Positions 63,689-64,000 of a stretch of DNA of 64,000 nucleotides are shown here, in pieces. The translations under genes and the position numbers were made by a program. The notes beneath the pieces were generated by a model. That model saw only the letters and a list, made by a program, of their open reading frames with translations. It was not told the origin of the DNA and did no database searches. Source of the stretch: Apteryx mantelli (taxonomy: Eukaryota; Chordata; Aves; Apterygiformes; Apterygidae); assembly GCF_036417845.1 (NCBI RefSeq), contig NC_089980.1, positions 117,205,169-117,269,168 on the forward strand, written 5' to 3'. Numbering within the stretch: the stretch's first letter is position 1; the number at the start of each line of letters is the position of its first letter.

Positions 63689-63850
63689 GATCTCCTGGCC
63701 ATATTGTACAGGGAAGGGCCTGTCACTGAGGGGATATTCCGCAAAGCTGCCAATGAGAAAGCACGCAGGGACTTGAAGGAGGCCCTCAACAAAGGGGGCA
63801 CCGTTGACTTGGACAGCAAACCTGTGCACCTCTTGGCAGTAGTCCTGAAG
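63689..63850 (+). CDS. RhoGAP-like gene, exon 8 visible (RhoGAP domain start)
   Basis: 54 codons, phase 0/0, acceptor TTTTTCCTGCAG and donor AAG/GTGAAT. It reads DLLAILYREGPVTEGIFRKA, continues ANEKARRDLKEALNKGG, and ends with KPVHLLAVVLK. The GIFR motif carries the arginine finger that RhoGAP proteins insert into the GTPase active site. The identical exon division and near-identical motifs in TAGAP make the family call secure. The next RhoGAP exon lies outside the window. Confidence 0.92.
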
Positions 63851-64000
63851 GTGAATTCTTCTGCCTTGCAGCTTGAGAGGACATTGCAAACCTGCAGGGG
63901 CCCACTCGAGTGCCTGGATGGTCCCGGGGGGGCTCAAAGCTGAAACCCTAGTGAAGCCAACCACATGTTTTGGGGCTTGGGAAAGTTTGGCATTTGTGTT

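Larger units (their letters stand above)
59757..64000 (+). pseudogene. ARHGAP20/TAGAP-like RhoGAP gene, partial, with two in-frame stops
   Basis: Eight exons with consistent phases and GT-AG boundaries encode, in order, a PH-like region (exons 1-2 of those visible), a linker (3-4), an RA-like/TAGAP N-terminal-like stretch (5-6), a basic segment (7) and the first part of a RhoGAP domain (8). The gene continues beyond the right edge, and any 5' exon is not identified. Joined in phase, exon 3 has a TAG at 61,166-61,168 and exon 4 a TGA at 61,661-61,663. The residues around both stops align without gaps to human ARHGAP20 as I remember it, so the stops are not artefacts of a wrong frame. Family members stimulate GTP hydrolysis by Rho- or Rap-type GTPases; TAGAP acts in T cells. 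This copy is probably a pseudogene or an incomplete member of an expanded avian family. A transcript starting downstream could still encode RhoGAP, but I see no ATG in exons 5 and 6. Confidence 0.75.

Overview
The window is vertebrate nuclear DNA, most likely from a bird; a crocodilian or turtle cannot be excluded from sequence alone. The evidence is a set of CR1 LINE copies ending in the archosaur-type octamer tail (ATTCTGTG repeats), a low density of other repeats, one compact CpG-island gene, and spliced exons with GT-AG boundaries. There are no operons, ribosome binding sites or CRISPR arrays, and nothing prokaryotic. I found no coherent undescribed system. The interesting material is local: a damaged multi-exon gene, a promoter minisatellite and some repeat fusions.

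Layout. Positions 1-17,860 are AT-rich and mostly noncoding, with one 219-bp CR1 tail near 3.2-3.4 kb, several microsatellites, and a candidate 3'-UTR splice acceptor at 14,132-14,133. Positions 17,866-19,900 form a CpG island holding a FAM110-family gene on the minus strand, best matched to FAM110C. Its 358-codon reading frame is uninterrupted. A strong 3' splice site lies 34 nt before the ATG, a good 5' splice site lies 15 nt after the stop, and a near-perfect 7 x 50-bp GC-rich minisatellite sits upstream in the putative intron 1 or promoter. Positions 20-53.7 kb are a gene-poor interval of about 34 kb with CR1 fragments (26.3-26.9 and 29.8-29.9 kb), simple repeats and remnants of ancient interspersed repeats, including a terminal-inverted-repeat element near 36 kb.

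Positions 53,756-56,607 hold a 2.85-kb 5'-truncated CR1 on the minus strand. Its reverse transcriptase frame is open for 729 codons and is separated from the endonuclease frame by one frameshift. Positions 57,589-58,600 hold an odd AT-rich repeat block abutting an older CR1 fragment that has lost its 3' end. From 59,757 to the right edge, eight exons on the plus strand encode a Rho GTPase-activating protein of the ARHGAP20/TAGAP family (PH-like region, linker, RhoGAP start). All exon phases agree, but two in-frame stop codons lie in exons 3 and 4 as I number them, so this copy is probably a pseudogene even though its RhoGAP exons are intact. The gene runs off the right edge.

The two host genes are unrelated in function: FAM110 proteins are centrosome/microtubule-associated, and the ARHGAP20/TAGAP family regulates Rho-type GTPases. 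Nothing in the sequence suggests that they act together.
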